From Hypomesus transpacificus (Eukaryota > Chordata > Actinopteri > Osmeriformes > Osmeridae), in contig NC_061062.1 in the NCBI RefSeq assembly GCF_021917145.1, positions 14,530,706 through 14,594,705 on the forward strand: a DNA stretch of 64,000 bases, written 5' to 3'. Made by a program: the position numbers and the translations under genes. Each line of letters starts with the position of its first letter. Position 1 is the first letter of the stretch. This document shows positions 1 to 11,193 of this stretch, piece after piece. The notes beneath the pieces were generated by a model, which was not told the origin of the DNA, did no database searches, and saw nothing but the letters and a program-made list of their open reading frames with translations.

Positions 1-1094
1 CCAGCGTTGAGGAACACCAAGCTTGTTGGTCATTTATTAACGAATCCTAATGCGTACATCAAGTCTTTCTTTTCACTGCACTCATATTTACCGTGGTGGA
101 CGACTGTGTCTTGGCCTCTGTAATAAAAAGAACTGGGTGTCCTGTTTCTCTGTTGTCCTCTGTTGAACTGAGCTGAGCATGCATAACGAAGACAGGGAAA
201 GGCTTCTTGTTCCCTGCAGGACTGCCTCCAGCCAGGGATTCCTGCAGCAAGTATACCATTCAGAGGGATGACCTCCAGCGTGTCTGGGCCTCAGTTATAA
301 TTCTGGGTGCGGAGAAAACAAGCTGTAGCCAGACAAGGAGACATGCCCTCTGGGCTTAACCACAAAGGGTACAAATCTGAAAGCAGCAGATAACTGTAAA
401 CAAACCCAGATGCATACAAATATTAAACAATCCTTTCCACTTCCCACATTGTATATTAGATGTGTTGTAGTTAGGTAAATTAGTTATGTGACCTTTGAAA
501 TGTTCCTGAGTTTACACTGTATAAACAAGATAGACCATACAGTGGGCTAATCTGGTCATTCACAATTCTCACACCGCAACACTACAACTCATTTTGATTC
601 CTGTGGGAATCCCAAAAATAAAATCCCCTGACCACCAGTCAGGTTGTTTTCATCCTCATAAACATATCTTTTTATTGGTCAAACTGCAAGGAGGAGTTGT
701 GCAATGGTCCTGGCCGGGGGAGGGATCAGTGTAAAGCGCTGACACAGGACTTCCTGTCAGGATGGAGTCACATGGTTAGGTCAAACTGCATTTCATGTAC
801 AACAGCAAGACGCTGAGACCTGTGGACCAGAATCAGGTAGGATCAATCTGATACAGAAATACTGTAGCCTATTAACTGTATTGTCATCAAATATCCAGTT
901 TTGTTGCGCTTAATTGTTCATGTCCCATTTTGCACGTTACATACAATTGCAGTTTCAGTACTACATGTTAACATTGTTGAACTTTCTCATTTAATTGATC
1001 TCAAACTGGATGATAGCATCATTTAAATAGACACTTGTCTGTAATGCATATTTTGTTACATAACAATTCTAGGACAAAATAGTGCTCATCCGCG
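1..1094. other. Upstream noncoding region, possible 5' UTR exon of tgfbrap1
   Basis: No coding exon could be supported here. A possible noncoding first exon of the downstream gene ends at 836 (CAG followed by GTAGGATC), preceded by GC-richer sequence at 705-770 that includes an ETS-like CTTCCTG. This is inference only. A TTTATT at 33-38 would be a polyadenylation signal for a minus-strand gene ending at the window edge. A 66-codon minus-strand reading frame at 59-259 lies just upstream of that signal, but it matches no family I recognise. Confidence 0.3.
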
Positions 1095-4000
1095 ATGAGT
1101 TTCAGAGCCTTCACTCAATCACTCGTCTACGAGAGCCCTAATGTCCCTAAAGAGAAGGACAAATCTGGCATCCACTGTCTGGAGTGCTACGGCAGGAACA
1201 TCTACATCGGAACCAGGGGCTCGGTGGTCCAACACCTGACCCTACCCAGCAGCTCACGCTTAGAAGCCGACCCGGACAGGACCACCAGAGAGGGAAGGAG
1301 GAGGAAACTGGGCTCCGGCGGTCCAGTATCCCAGCTGCGGGCCGTGCCAGTTCTCAACCACCTCCTGGTGCTGTGGGACCGCTCCCTCAGCGCCTTCAAC
1401 ATGTTCTCTCTCGACCCAGCCCCCTCACTGAAAAGGATCCAGCACGTGTCTCTGTTCCAGGTCTGTGAGTCGTCTCTCTCAACCCAGTCCCAGCATGCGA
1501 GTGTGGAGCTGGTGACCGCCTCCAGCAGGAAGCGTGGGATCCGGATCCACGTGTTGGGGGTGGACCGGTGGGAGTGTGTGAAGGAGGTGGCCCTGCTCCA
1601 GGACCCCGTGGCCCTGGCGGTGGAGGACACTGTCGTGTGTGTGGCCACCGGGAACAGATACCTCCTCCACGACTACAAGACAGGCAACGGCGTGGATCTC
1701 TTCCCTCACAACCTCAACAAGCAGAATGTCATCGTGAGCAAGGCGGGGAGAGGAGAGTTCCTACTGAACGGACCTGACTGTTTGGGTATAAGCTGACGAC
1801 TGCTAGACAGTTTATGTACTGTGTCCGTTACAGACAGCTTGTGCAGAAAAAGCGGGTCGATCTCTAATCCCCAGAAACACTTACGTAGCAAAACATTAAA
1901 CACTGAAAGGCACTGTGAACACAGCTTATTTTCTGCCTTATCAGATAGAGTAACGTAAATGATGGATGACAATAGACTATTCAACATGCCACACACAGTA
2001 GGAGCCACATATACATACAGTACCAGTCAAAACTTTGGTAAGTGTCCAAACTTTTGACTGGTACTGTACATCTACAATGCTCTGGGATGTTTGTATTCTA
2101 GATTGTATGTTCCCTGTCTTGCAGGCATGTTTGTTATGAGCACGGGGGTGTGCCAGCGTCCTCCGCTCCAGTGGCCTGAGGGGGTGTTGGCGGCTGGGGT
2201 GTGTTTCCCCTACGTCTTGACCCTCCTGCCCCAGGCCCTCCATGTCTACAGCCTGGTGGATCAGCAGCTGAAAGAGACCGTCTGTCTGCTCGGTGCCAAG
2301 GGCTTGCTCCCAACCAAAGGTACTGCTGGATGTCATTACTGGAAGCACCCATCACGGGTGGATATGCACTTTGATGAGGAACAATTTATCCGTATAAAGA
2401 TACACTGTTTTTGTTTGGGTGTGTGTGGGGGGGATATGTATATTCCAGTTTTAATTCATTCATTCGTTTACTTTGTATTCAACCATTCATCCATTGATTC
2501 CTTTATTTATCTCTGTCTGTGTCTATCCATCCATCCGTCCATCAGATGGGGTGTATGTGTTCACAGAGAGGGAGGTCATCTTTTTGTCCATGGTGCCTCT
2601 GGAGGAGCAGATCCAAACCTTGGCTGGCTGTGAGAGGGTGCAGGAGGCCCTGGCTCTGCTGGGTGGAGTTCAACAACACCTACCCCAGGACTCGTACCAG
2701 GTAGGATACTACCCATTAACACACTACCCCATGAATGCTACCAGGTAAGATTCTACCCATTACGTAACACACACCTGGAGTAGGCTGCACAGGTTATGAG
2801 TGTGTCAGGAGAAGGAGTGGCACATGAGATCTGGTCTAATCTACCCCCCAAATGGCCTCTTCACCAAATATTTCGTGCACAATACATTTTATTACCAAAA
2901 TCACCATTTGAAAAAAGACCATCAGTCAACTTAGCACATATTTTTACAAAGCATTTTCCACAGCAGGAATGTTTGCAAAACGAGAAGCTATGTCAGTCAT
3001 GCCTACTGTATGCAATTACCCTGGCTCAGCACATGACTTATTTATGTTACAGGTTGTTTTACTTGTTGTCTTCCAGAGCAAAGCTCTGATGGGTGGCTGA
3101 TAGGAGACAGTGATTAAGACCTGGCTCATCACACCACACAGTACACGGTGTCCCCACCTCTTGAATCCAATTTGCATTCATTTAATGCTGTCACTGTCTG
3201 GAGATGTTACAGAGAGAGCACTGAAGGGTGGGGGCATTGCAAGACAGTCATCAGAACTCCAGTGTGTCCTAGGTGTCATATTGTGTTCTGCACAATTTTG
3301 TCATGCATAATGAATGGCACTTGGATCCTACAAAGGAAACACTTTAGGCTATTGCAGGACTGTAGGAGAGCTAGATGTGATGGAGAGCTAGATTAACTGG
3401 TGGCAAATGACCAGGGCTTGGACCCAAAACAGGGTGGACCATTAGACAATTGGACCCATTCCAAGATAATGTACTAAAGTGTGACTCCATCTTGCAATAG
3501 CTGTCAATCACATGGTATGCATTCTGATGAGTGCCAACTAGAAGCAAAGCAGACACAAGTAAATTACTTTCAAACAATTATTTACAAATGAATCCACACG
3601 GACAAAACCAAATGGACTTATGCCAGACATAAAATCTCACTGGGAAACCAGCTTGATCTGTTATGTCTCTAAAAAATCTAACCAATGAAACAAAGTACAG
3701 CACAAATAGACTCTCAGACGTTGTCTCCACAAGGGTTCTTAAAGTAAAACACAGAGGATAAACCAGATGGATTAAACAATTCATCTTCTGTGTCTCTTCA
3801 ATCCACTAGAAAACCTCACTTAATCCACCTATTCAAATACCATGCTAAATCCCCACTATTATGATTTCTCTGCAGCATTATGACATTGTTTTAGAATGGA
3901 TCATGAGATACACATGGATGTACAGTTAAAGAGCTGGCACGATTACTACAGTACCATCAGATTACACAGTCTATGAAAATAGATATTTTGTTGTGAAATT

Positions 4001-7000
4001 GTGTTAACAGCTGTGATTCAAAGAGTTGTTTTTTTTATGATGATGATGACTGGGCAGATGGCGATTGAGGGCGCAATCTGTGGAGTCTTAGGTTACAGGT
4101 CAAAGGTCATGAGGTTTCTTAAATGAATATTCACTCCGCATATGAATCATTTATTATGCTTTGTCTGTCTGCCTGCCTGCCTGCCTCATAAAAAAGACAT
4201 CTTGCAGCTTTTACAAAAAAGAAAAGAAAAAAAATAGTACTGCATAGCACACTGCCCTTGAGATTTAAGTGCAGCCATTTAATCCTCTGTTCTCATAACT
4301 TGAGTATAAAAACTGATGAATGGATACAATGATACGCTCATGCATTATGGGCCTGTTCTAAGAGCAAATGTCATTTGGCAGGAACTGCATAAGACCATAA
4401 CTTGCTTGGCTGGATTTGTTCACTTTCACCTGGGGGCCTTTACCGAAGCCAAAGATTTATTCATGTGAGATTAATCAAAACCACCGTACACATCATTGTT
4501 TCAAATAAGATGATCTTTTTTATGTTCAATATTACATATAATATCAAACGTCTCTCATGCAATCATTTAGATTGAACTGCTATTGTAGTGTATAGTTTGG
4601 TCAGGTTTTAAAAACTCCAATGATTCTTTCAAACAGTAAAGGTGAGCTGGACCCCAGAGAAGTAGTTAGACTGTATCCAGACTTGGAGCCTGTCTGCGGG
4701 GCCTTCCACTCACACCTAACTCCACCCAGCCACGCCAGGGATCTTAAAGCGCTACGGCAAGAGGACAGGGCCACATTTCAGTTGTACCAGGGCTTCCTGG
4801 TGGAGTTTCTCAGTGCCGTCAGGGGGACGGAGCAGGGTGGGAGGAGTGGCGCGGAGGTGGACGGGGCCCTGCTGAGGCTCTACGCTGAGCAGGGAGGCGC
4901 GGAGCAGCTGCACCTGCTGGTGTCCTCCTCCGAGGCGTGGGACCTGGACGCCAGCGTGGCCGTCCTCCAGCACCACCAGAGGTCGGAGGGGCTGGATGGG
5001 TAGGGGGGCATAGGACATTTAGAGGGGTCTCTACTAATACCATTAGCTCAATGGATTGTTGACCTCAGTGAGATGCCACACTGTCCAAAGCTGTTTCGTT
5101 CATTCAACTGCAGTCTTGCTTTCTCCCCTCTTCAGATATTTCACCCTGGGATTGCTCTACTATAGTCACAGGGACCATATGAATGCAATCGAGGTAAAAA
5201 AATTAAAAAGCCCAACAACGAAAAACAAGGGATGCACACTGTACAAATATGAGAGTATACTGAGCAGAACAGTGAAGCTTTGCTGCGTTGTGTCAGACCT
5301 GGGTGAGGATTGCAGATGGACACTATGAGGACACCTCGTGCTCAGACATCTATGAGCACATCGTACAAACTCTCAGCCTCCTGCCTTACAGCGACGTGCT
5401 GTGGGCGTTTGCAGACTGGACTCTTCTGAGAAACCAGGAGGTACCTGTTAATGATCTCTTTTCTCATCTCACCTGTAGAGGGCAGCGTTGCACAATTTAA
5501 CACAGCAGTGTAAAGGCCCAAACAGTAGAATAGGAGTATTGTCAGTCAATGTAAACGATGATATTTCATAATGATGTGTTCTAAGAAAACACATGTACAT
5601 ATATTCCATGTCATGTATTTTCTTGGGTCACGAAACAATCGTAGCTAACTGATTCATTCCATATTCGAAAGGTGATCAATCTTTTCTGTGACTTAAAAGG
5701 TCGGAGTCCGTATTTTCACCAGAAGAGACCCCGAGGAGACTCATCTGTCAGTGCAGGATGAGGTTCTTGTCTGCTTGAAAAAGTACCCTCAGGCGTTGGT
5801 TCGCTACCTAGAGTTTCTGGTTCATGATTTGAAAAGGGAGGTTAGTGCTGCTACGACATCACGTAAAAATACATGCTGGAAATATCCAAACAGCATGAAC
5901 ACTAACACAGAATTAATAGTGCATAGTGATGCTGATGATGATGGCACAGATCTGTCTCTCCTTCCCAATCTGTTCTCAGGAGGAGAAGCTCCACAGCCTT
6001 CTGGCTGTGGCATATGTTGCCCAGATACAGCCGGCTCTCCACAGGAGAGAGGAGGCAGACTCTGGTGTGCGAGAGGCCAGAGAAAAACTGCAACAGTTGC
6101 TATGGCAGTCGTCGCTCTTCGATAGTGCAGCTGTGCTCGGTTAGTGAGCCCAGTGGCAAATATGATCCATTCAGAAACACTGATTATGGTCATTCATGTG
6201 CGTATTTGCAAATAAAAGTATTTGATGTGATTTGTTTATGACCAATTTTCTACATCTGAATCCATAAATCTCCCGACAATTCCAATGTTCCAGCGAGACT
6301 CCAGCCGACAACCCTCCTTCTTGAGAAGGCCATCGTTGTGGGGAGGGGTGGTGACCACCAACAGGCCCTGGAGATGCTGGTCCACCAGGGGGGAGAGATT
6401 CAGGACGCGTGGGCCTACTGTCAGAGGGCTGGCCAGGGCCAGACCAGGGAACTCAAGCAGAGCCTGTCCCTCGACTTACTCCAAATCTACCTGGGTTCCT
6501 CTGGTTTCACCAGCGCAGCCGTGGACCTCCTCAATGCTAACGCTGCGGCCTTCGACCTGGGAAGAGTTCTCCAGGTGCTTCCAGAGTCCTGGTCTCTCCA
6601 GCTGGTCTCCCAGTTCCTGCTGGGCTCCCTCAGAGGGACATCTCACCAGAGGAGGATGGGGGGAGTACAGAGGGGTCTGGCCCAGGCAGAGCTACTCAGA
6701 CACAAGTACACTTGGGTGAGTTGTTTACATCCTCAGTAAAGCACTCACTTCACTAACAATAGGACATTCAAGACTTCCTGTTCCTGTGGACTCTTTGTAG
6801 TACCACAGTGCCAGAAGTAGTCTGTTCTTCCTGAAGTCAGTAAACCCTTTCAACCCCTCTCTCTTTCCACCCAGGCCCAGGCCTCAGGAGGGATGCTGAG
6901 AGTGGCCAGGGGTTGTGTGTGCACAGCATGTAAGAAGGACCTCACAGAGTCAGAGTTTGTGTGTAGTCTCACAGGTGAACTGACTCACACAACCTGCAGT

Positions 7001-7018
7001 AGCCGCACAAAATCCTAG
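1095..7018 (+). CDS. tgfbrap1: TGF-beta receptor-associated protein 1 / Vps3-like CORVET subunit, 11 coding exons
   Basis: Predicted product about 845 aa (human TGFBRAP1 is 860). Exons by splice sites and phase: 1095-1785, 2125-2319, 2546-2700, 4382-4464, 4637-4981, 5136-5193, 5297-5440, 5700-5840, 5980-6139, 6294-6715, 6875-7018; every junction keeps frame. The N-terminal third is a citron-homology (CNH) beta-propeller (FLLNGPDCLG then MFVMSTGVCQR, as in the human protein). The middle is the helical clathrin/VPS repeat region (CLKKYPQALVRYLEFLV; SAAVDLLNANAAAFDLGRVL). The C-terminus has a Vps39-type zinc knuckle (CVCTACKKDLTESEF...THTTC). Exon 4 is small and diverged, but AGFVHFHLGAFTEAKDLF aligns with the human segment at the same phase. 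The family protein tethers early endosomes in CORVET and binds TGF-beta/activin receptors and SMAD4. Teleosts may carry more than one such gene, so the paralogue is uncertain. The start is the first ATG of the CNH domain. Confidence 0.9.
2016..2068. repeat. Collapsed Tc1/mariner-like terminal repeat palindrome in intron 1
   Basis: A left arm at 2016-2038 (begins TACAGTACCAGTCAAAA) and a right arm at 2046-2068 are near-perfect reverse complements separated by 7 bases. The arm resembles the terminal inverted repeat of a Tc1-like family very common in salmonid and pike genomes, recalled rather than searched. The whole element is only 53 bp, so it is two ends joined with the interior lost, or a minimal MITE. 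Confidence 0.55.
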
Positions 7019-7289
7019 ACACAGTCCTGATTGGCTGGTGTGTGTGTTTATGTTTGTGTATGTGTCTGTGTCTGCATGTGTGCGTCTGTCTGTGTTGACA
7101 AGTATAAAGGGTTGTACTAGGGCCCAACACACAAAACAACAAATCCTGTTTGGACTCCTGGTTATGTTGACTCTGTAAATATCTTCTACTTACCCAGTCA
7201 TTATGCTGGATTAGCCACTGTCCTGGAGCTCTAAGAACACACTCCAAATCAGGGAGCAGGGACTAGACGCATTTCCCAATTACAAAACG

Positions 7290-7295
7290 AATAAA
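7290..7295 (+). terminator. Candidate poly(A) signal AATAAA for tgfbrap1
   Basis: This AATAAA lies 272 bases past the tgfbrap1 stop codon at 7016-7018. It is a plausible 3' end; other AATAAA-like strings occur further downstream, so its use is inferred. Confidence 0.4.
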
Positions 7296-9176
7296 ATATA
7301 AAAATACACTTTGCCAATAACTGCATAGTATGAGGGCTTTGCACAACATCCAAACCCTCGTGTTATGACAAGCAATGTACATTTCACTGTGGTTATGTCA
7401 AAACCATTCCCTTAAAAAAAACATTGATAGACAGTACTGGCTGTGCTGTCAACCTGCGGACTCCAGAGAGTCTGGCCATCCTGCTGCCCAGTCACTCTAC
7501 TATGTCCCTGCCCATTCTAATCCTTTCCATTCATTGTTTATTTTCAGTTTATGTTCCATATGGGGATTGAAATGAGACAGTACACAACCCAATGTCATGT
7601 ATAAAGGATCTTATTCCCCCACTATCACTGTGTGAAAAAACCTAATTGGAGACTCGGTTGGAAATGCAGATATGTTATAAAAAGGTCATGTAGAAATTGT
7701 CCTATGTGGAAAAAAAATGGACTGCTATTAAATTCTTACCAGAGCATGTCCTATTTGTAACACCGCCGTGTATTGCATTTAATAATACATCAGCAAATTG
7801 TAAGATATGGAAATTGTTGTAAATAAACTTAAAGACATATCATTAAGTCCTATGGAGGAACACCAGGCTCAAGATTTATTTATCTTTTTTAGTCTCTATT
7901 TAGTCGTTAGGCTAACCATAAGTGCAACTATTTCTTTATGCTGATACATTTAGGAATGCAAGCCAAGGAGACGCCTTGGGCCCAGAAACAGTGACTAGAC
8001 TTGTGCTTCTGGCTGGTCTGTTTGTTCTGCGTCTCGCACAAGTGTTTTCAGCTGAAAGCAAGGTGCTCCCACCTTGGGCCACAGCCTATTTCAGCCATGG
8101 TCATGGTTGTTCTTGATCAACCTATAGTGTTATCAGTTTCATTTCTGGAAGGAACAAGTGAACATAGACGACATACCTGGATCAGTTACTGTATGACATA
8201 CATGAATGTGAAGTACTTGCATGGTACCAGTGTGAAGCCTTGATTTGTTCTTGAAGGATCAATTTCCTATTTGTTGTTGAATGTCTGATCTGACATGGGA
8301 CATCTAAAACAGTTCTTCCAGGACCATGGCTAACTCTGCCTGGTGCTGGGCTCCCCCCGGGGCTCAGAGTCAGTCTTGAGGCTGACCACTGAGTGGACCC
8401 AAGCAGCATGGGTTCACTATGGGATCACTTCCAAACTCCTCCTTCCCCTCCTCTCCACCTCTCCTTCCTTCCTTTCAGGGCCAGACCAAGGAGGAAACTA
8501 ATGTTGTTTTGAATACTCGTGGGCCCCAAGCCTCAAAACTATTTTTCTCGTCTCTGATGTGCCTCGCTGCTTCTACAGAGCCAAAGGTGAAAACAAACAA
8601 TAAACAGACTCCACACAAACATCAGCTGCACAGCAAAGTCAGCACAACAGAACGTGTAATCATTCCAGAGTACGGGGGATTCTCGAGGCAATTTTGTGGC
8701 TTTGTTTTGCTCGAGCCCTCCATTCTGCTGCTGATGAGAGTGTAAGATCCTTGCAATCTGGTGCTGGGTGTTACGTGAGTGTGTGTCATTGCAGGCAACA
8801 GCTCCTCTGGAAGTCAGCCCTGGATCTTTAAAGGGACCAGGCCAGATGGTCATTTCACACATGAGGGAACAGGATGGAAGCAAAAAAAGGCAACATTTCT
8901 GAAGGAAAGCATGGTGGGGATCCAGACATTGGTCTCCATTATAAATATCCACCATCACCACAGACACGGAAGAAGAAGGAAAAACAAGAACATTTTACTC
9001 TTTTGCTTCTCTAAATTTAAAAAAGGCTGACTGGATCAGAGTAGGCTTCTGTTTACATGCACATCTTGTTTTGTTTTGAACATGCTCAGAATACGCATAG
9101 GCCTGGAAGACGGATCCTGGTGATTGTTTTGTCGATTGTTTTATTGTTGTGGAGTTTGGAAAATGTATTGTATTGT
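7296..9176. other. Intergenic, no gene seen
   Basis: Short reading frames on both strands lack splice context or recognisable protein motifs. Just before this interval, 7037-7100 is a degenerate GT-rich tract in the tgfbrap1 3' UTR. Confidence 0.5.
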
Positions 9177-9780
9177 AAGTTGTAGCAAACCAGGGGAGTC
9201 AGACCAGCCAATCCGGGAGTCTACCTGCCGGTCGAGGTGCTGCAGCCACTGGGCACATGGCACTGGTCACACCTGGAGCCCACCAGACAATCAGGCGAGG
9301 GCTTAAAGGGAGCCAGCCCAAGGCCGCAGGGGAGGGAGAGAACCAGAGAGACAACCCTGGAGGAGTGTTGCAACTAACGTTTCCCTCTGCTTTGACCCCC
9401 CCAGAACCACACTCCTTGAAGGACCACAGACCCCGGACGGGAAGAATCAGAATCAGAATCAGAAGGATTTTATTCGCATTGAATGTTTGCACAAACAAGG
9501 AATTTACTTTGGCAAGGAGGTGCATACATTAAACATATAGGAATATAGAAAACTTAAACATGTGGACTAACTATACAAAAGGAGCAAAGTCTAGCTAATA
9601 CTAAGGGGGGTCTAACTAATACTAAGGGGAATAAAAAATCAAATATAAAGACCCCTAATTTAAAGTTTGTCCCACTACCCTTACCCTGACACCCTTTAGT
9701 AAAGACCAGTTTATGTTAACCCCCCGTGTCTGAGTTCTATTTTATTGTGTATCGGGTTGTCCCCTGGGTTGCTACAAAGT
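9177..9780. mobile_element. Solo LTR (or Ginger-like MITE) with 4-bp target duplication AAGT
   Basis: The element runs 9181-9776 (596 bp). It begins TGTAGCAAACCAGGGG and ends CCCCTGGGTTGCTACA, so its ends are inverted repeats matching at 15 of 16 positions. It is flanked on both sides by AAGT (9177-9180 and 9777-9780), a 4-bp target duplication. TG...CA ends, a 4-bp duplication and about 400 bp of own sequence fit a solo LTR of a Gypsy-type retrotransposon. The long terminal inverted repeat starting TGTA with a 4-bp duplication also fits a Ginger DNA transposon derivative. No coding sequence is present. A LINE 3' fragment (9446-9644) is nested inside. Confidence 0.6.
9446..9644 (-). repeat. 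LINE 3'-end fragment with (TGATTC)n tail, nested in the LTR
   Basis: GAATCAGAATCAGAATCAG followed by AAGGATTTTATTCGC is the reverse complement of a common teleost LINE 3' end. It continues through an internal short duplication (CTAACTAATACTAAGGGG-like) to about 9644. A second copy of the same 3' end lies in the opposite orientation at 15261-15324. The right boundary is approximate. Confidence 0.55.
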
Positions 9781-11168
9781 CCACCAATACAAAAGAGATT
9801 TTCATTATCACTGTATATGCAGCTTTGAATTGATGAATCAATTAATTTCAAGCCCAATTTCTGAGCCTTTGCTTCCAACAATATATTGCAGTGCACTTAT
9901 TGCAAATGAAAAAAAAACAGCAGGTTGCTCATTAAGTGAAACCCATGGGAAAAAATGAACCTTTGATTCTTTGCATTGCTGCCGTTTTAAGCATAGCAGC
10001 CACAAATGACTGCATCATGTCTCTTATGACGCATTTTTTTAGTCTCTTAGCGGTTGGCAAGAGACAAGGAGAATTTAATTTGCAACCCCTGGTAGCAATA
10101 ATGTTAAGGTACTAGAAAACCTAAAGGCATTGAACCTTCTTTAATTTCTACTTTCCCCAACTAAACTAATGCTACAGCCTGGCAGAGTAGGCATGGGAAT
10201 AAATAGCTGAAAGAGGATGATCAAAACGTGTCTATTTTTTAACTCCTAAGGCAACGCTATCATTTCCATCGCTTTCTTTACCTTTGGTTTTGGAGCCGTG
10301 CCACTGGGGGAGCTGGGCAGGCTGGCCCAGAGGAGGCTCAGAAGGGGGAAAGGCAGTCACCGCAGGCCCCCACCCTGTCCCCCCACGCACAGACGTAGGC
10401 TATAGCACATGGTGTGTATAATACCAGAATATCATCCTGCATCTAGAGGCCTTATCTCACAGGCTCGCTCCTTTATATCTGCTGCAGCTTGATCTGACAT
10501 AAGGGCAGGGTGGCAATAGGGCTTTATTGGGTTTAGATTGAGCCAGATCGGAGTCCTTGAGTTCAGCTGATATTTCAAAATCTATTTGTGAAACACTTTG
10601 GAACTAATCATTGTGGCTTCTATTTGTTGACAGTGCATTACGTTTTAAAATGGTTGTAGCTGAAGGGGAAAGAGTTGAGGAGTAAAACCACAAAGATTGT
10701 GTAATAAACAAAAAAAATGCAACTCTGTATTTATCCTCCCATTAGTAACACACATCGTTGGAGAAATGTAGCCCGGGCTAGGTGTCTAGGCAGTCTCTGA
10801 GGTATACACTCACTGCTGGTTCAACCACGCTTATCTTTTGAAAATAAGCTGGTGTGACTCACGCAATCCTGAAAAATTGCTCAGGCTTTTACGGAGCTAC
10901 AGAGAACCTCCAGTTCTCTCTGTGACCTTCAGTCAACCATGAATGTGTTACTTATGTGGCATTAGCCTAATGACCTGTACAAGTGCAGGGGTAATAACAC
11001 CATCTTGGATAAGGAACAAGGCTTGGTAAATGGCAGATGACAGTTCCTGGCATACTCCCTGTTTTTCTCAGATTCAGGGAACTGATAGAAGGCCATTGTG
11101 AGTACACCTTTGTAATTGAGATATTTCAAATTAAGGTCCATTCAGCAAGTGCGTGGCCGAAGGTGATG

Positions 11169-11193
11169 GTGTGTGTGTGTGTGTGTGTGTGTG
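11169..11193. repeat. (GT)n microsatellite
   Basis: An uninterrupted GT dinucleotide run of about 12 units, followed by a G-rich stretch. Confidence 0.9.

Noticed and set aside
59-259. 66-codon minus-strand frame next to a possible poly(A) signal
   Set aside because: It could be the last exon of a leftward gene, but no family was recognised and no acceptor clearly defines it; mentioned only in the upstream region entry.
2701-4381. Initial impression that tgfbrap1 had lost an exon
   Set aside because: Closer reading found the exon at 4382-4464 with correct phases and collinear residues.
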